A DNA stretch of 64,000 nt from Anaeromonas frigoriresistens (GTDB taxonomy: Bacteria; Bacillota; Clostridia; Tissierellales; SIT17): contig NZ_WSFT01000016.1 of the NCBI RefSeq assembly GCF_016820655.1, positions 105,643-169,642 on the forward strand. Reading direction: 5' to 3'. A program made the position numbers and the translations under genes. Shown piece after piece: positions 62,266 to 64,000 of the stretch. Numbering within the stretch: position 1 is the stretch's first letter; each line of letters opens with the position of its first letter. The notes under the pieces were generated by a model. That model did not search any database. It worked only from the letters and a program-made list of their open reading frames with translations, and was not told the DNA's origin.

Positions 62266-62742
62266 TTACTCCGCTGTTTTATTCACAAAATCAACTTTAT
62301 ATTGCCATTCGCCGTATTTTTGTTCGTTGTCAGTAATCGTTCCTTCTGTGAGGGTGATGCGTAAAACGATTGAGTCCGGACTTTCCTCGTTGCCATGATC
62401 ATCGAACCATGCGAAGTATTTTTTCATCTTCGCTCTGATTTCCGCATTCTTCTCGTCCTTAACCCAGCCAAGATTCTCAGCCGTACCCTGAGCTGCAAAC
62501 AAGTCTAGTCCGCAGATGGAAACCTCATTGTTCTTCTCAATCTCCAGCGTTTTGTTTTTCCACGAAGATGAAGAAACATAAAACACGCCGTCTTCATAAT
62601 ATGCGTCAACCATGCGAACAGCAGGGCGAGGATTGTCGGCAGCGTTCGGCGATAATGATATCGTCGCAAGGGCAATAAGATTGTCTTTACCGTTTCCACA
62701 GAATTCCTCCATAAGTTTGATTGCGTTTTTGTATTTGTTCAT
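62266..62742 (-). CDS. Pyridoxamine 5'-phosphate oxidase-like FMN protein
   Basis: 158 residues with the split-barrel core NLIALATISLSP, PRPAVRMVDAYYEDGVFYVSSS and a C-terminal strand TEGTITDNEQKYGEW, as in PPOX-fold proteins (FMN or F420 type). GGAGGAAATTGAAA precedes the ATG at 62742. Base composition is visibly higher in GC than the host region, suggesting transfer. It precedes attC-like site 4 by about 206 bp; no attC-type box is seen upstream, so it may be the array's first element. Confidence 0.87.
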   Translation of the reverse strand: MNKYKNAIKLMEEFCGNGKDNLIALATISLSPNAADNPRPAVRMVDAYYEDGVFYVSSSSWKNKTLEIEKNNEVSICGLDLFAAQGTAENLGWVKDEKNAEIRAKMKKYFAWFDDHGNEESPDSIVLRITLTEGTITDNEQKYGEWQYKVDFVNKTAE

Positions 62743-62785
62743 TTTCAATTTCCTCCATTCAGTATGTAATTTATTTTAACTCAAA

Positions 62786-62814
62786 CACTTTTCCGTTAAT
62801 TAAGCGGAAAGTGC
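62786..62814 (-). terminator. Hairpin between the 379-aa and PPOX-fold genes
   Basis: ACTTTTCCG and GCGGAAAGT pair around TTAATTAA just after the 379-residue gene. The T run is weak. Confidence 0.5.
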
Positions 62815-63954
62815 TCATTTTCTTAATTTATACAACACTTCTTTATCTAACCATGTTTCAATACCTTTGCTGATATTTAATATTGAGTCATCCAAAGGTA
62901 AGCGTATCCCCTGACAACCGCCCTGACAAGGTTCATTACGCAACTTCCTATCACAGCCATATCCCTTTGCGATTTTTTTCTGTAAAGGTAAAGGAAGTTT
63001 TTCAATAACATCTGGATATTTATCTGTTTTTTTGGCTCTTACAACTAAACAATAACCATATCTTGTAGATAGAGCAAACTCCCATGTTCTTAGCTGATAT
63101 ACATCCCGTGAGGATAAGACCCGCTGGCTATTCTTTATATATGAATAAGCAAAATGAACTTCAAATGTTGATATGATTGTTGCGCAAGTCATTCCCATAT
63201 CTATATAATGCCGATGTAAATCTAATGCAAACTTTTGAACTTTTTCAGGTAACGGGTGCAAAAAATCATTTAAAACATCGAGTACGTCCGTATCTTTTGC
63301 TTTTATTAACCTGTAATCGCACCGTAAAAGATTATCGTGATTGTTGTCGTTTTTATACCTTTTCACTCGCAGTTCTATATCTGCAATCGACATGGCTTTT
63401 AACCCCGTTAGCAAGATGGGCGCATTAGGATATGATACTTCTAATAATTGTCCTTTCGAAATATTAACCGTCTTTGCTTCTAAATCAATACCGGTAAAAA
63501 CAAAACCGCAGTGAGCTAAAAAACGCAAACATACAATAAGCTTAGAAACAGGGTTCTTAGGCTTCTTTTTATTTCCTTTCTCATCAATTGAGGCGGTAAA
63601 TGACGGTATTTCAGTTATCAATAATGAATCGCCGCTTTCAGCCAGCTTACTATGATAACCTATGTCAGCTAATAGGTCTGTAATACTATATAAAAACGGA
63701 TAGTCTGTCGCTTTCTTTGGATTTTTTTTAAGCTTGAAATATAAATGCCCGTCTGAGATGAGGCGCTCACAAAATAAATATAAAAAATCCCTGAAGGCAA
63801 CAACGCCATTTCGTATATCTTCTTCACTTGCAACGTTTTCAAACATGGGTTTCAGCGCATAAGTCTCAGGTATATTCGCTGGTATCAAGTTCTTTAAGTA
63901 TTTAGCGATTTCACTGATGGGTTTTTGAGTTACTGGGCCGTGATATGTGCTCAT
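62815..63954 (-). CDS. Unrecognised 379-aa protein
   Basis: Soluble, with no family recognised. The C-terminal third contains a Cys set C-x7-C-x3-C in CDRKLRNEPCQGGCQG, then IRLPLDDSI, which looks like a zinc-knuckle or regulatory end. GC content is visibly higher than in the AT-rich region, matching the PPOX-fold gene next to it. AAAGGAG precedes the ATG. It is 72 bp upstream of the PPOX-fold gene on the same strand. Confidence 0.7.
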   Translation of the reverse strand: MSTYHGPVTQKPISEIAKYLKNLIPANIPETYALKPMFENVASEEDIRNGVVAFRDFLYLFCERLISDGHLYFKLKKNPKKATDYPFLYSITDLLADIGYHSKLAESGDSLLITEIPSFTASIDEKGNKKKPKNPVSKLIVCLRFLAHCGFVFTGIDLEAKTVNISKGQLLEVSYPNAPILLTGLKAMSIADIELRVKRYKNDNNHDNLLRCDYRLIKAKDTDVLDVLNDFLHPLPEKVQKFALDLHRHYIDMGMTCATIISTFEVHFAYSYIKNSQRVLSSRDVYQLRTWEFALSTRYGYCLVVRAKKTDKYPDVIEKLPLPLQKKIAKGYGCDRKLRNEPCQGGCQGIRLPLDDSILNISKGIETWLDKEVLYKLRK

Positions 63955-64000
63955 TTTTTAGCTCCTTTCTCATCTTGCATCAAATTAACTAGTGAATTAT

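Noticed and set aside
62815..63954. Calling the 379-aa protein an integron integrase
   Set aside because: The tyrosine-recombinase catalytic R...H-x-x-R...Y pattern could not be found in the sequence.

Overview
The window is AT-rich, compact, Gram-positive-type DNA. It carries spmA/spmB, a Spo0E-like phosphatase gene, a flavodiiron protein, feoAB, LPXTG/sortase genes, strong AAGGAGG ribosome-binding sites and frequent TTG/GTG starts. This points to a low-GC, spore-forming, anaerobic Firmicute of the Clostridia/Tissierellia type. The species cannot be fixed from the sequence alone. 

Region 1 (1-21.5 kb) looks like ordinary chromosome with well-formed operons. feoA-feoB (ferrous iron uptake) sits behind a consensus sigma-A promoter with Fur-like and Crp/Fnr-like sites. 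A minus-strand series lysA-spmA-spmB, then ldcA, an M20 amidohydrolase and a cytosolic beta-lactamase-fold hydrolase, is preceded by a textbook sigma-54 (-24/-12) promoter. Tandem TTCCG-N6-CGGAA dyads lie upstream, next to a gene for a PAS/AAA+/Fis enhancer-binding protein. Next come a ZIP metal transporter, a split permease plus cupin operon apparently activated by a divergent Crp/Fnr-type regulator, a metallophosphoesterase, CorA, a class D-like sortase with one LPXTG substrate, an acetamidase/formamidase, a CDF metal exporter under a NiCo riboswitch, a flavodiiron protein and an APC amino-acid permease. 

Region 2 (21.5-57.4 kb) is accessory in character. It holds about 40 mostly single-gene transcription units, nearly all on the minus strand. 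They encode eight GNAT acetyltransferases (one broken), AraC-GyrI regulators, Nudix, VOC, HIT, HD, RdgB-like, NAT, nitroreductase, alpha/beta hydrolases, serine hydrolases, nucleotidyltransferases, a GntR-ABC exporter module, lipoproteins and several unannotated small proteins. It also contains gene decay: a GNAT with two frameshifts, a split DsrE gene, a GrpB remnant, a small Gly-rich membrane protein with an in-frame TGA, and a frameshifted 56-residue ORF. A degenerate promoter-proximal repeat recurs at least five times. 

Region 3 (57.5-64 kb) is mobile DNA. Two copies of one IS end (46/47 identical) flank a pentapeptide-repeat gene that has a leader peptide. They are followed by a transposase fragment and then a minus-strand array of methyltransferase, methyltransferase and GNAT genes. 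These three genes are separated by imperfect palindromes with the architecture of integron attC sites. The 5' start of each of the three cassettes is complementary to the R'' box of its own downstream site, which is the signature of circularisable cassettes. No integrase is present. A pyridoxamine-oxidase-fold gene and an unrecognised 379-residue protein of visibly higher GC end the window. The cassette array in a Firmicute background is the most unusual feature seen.
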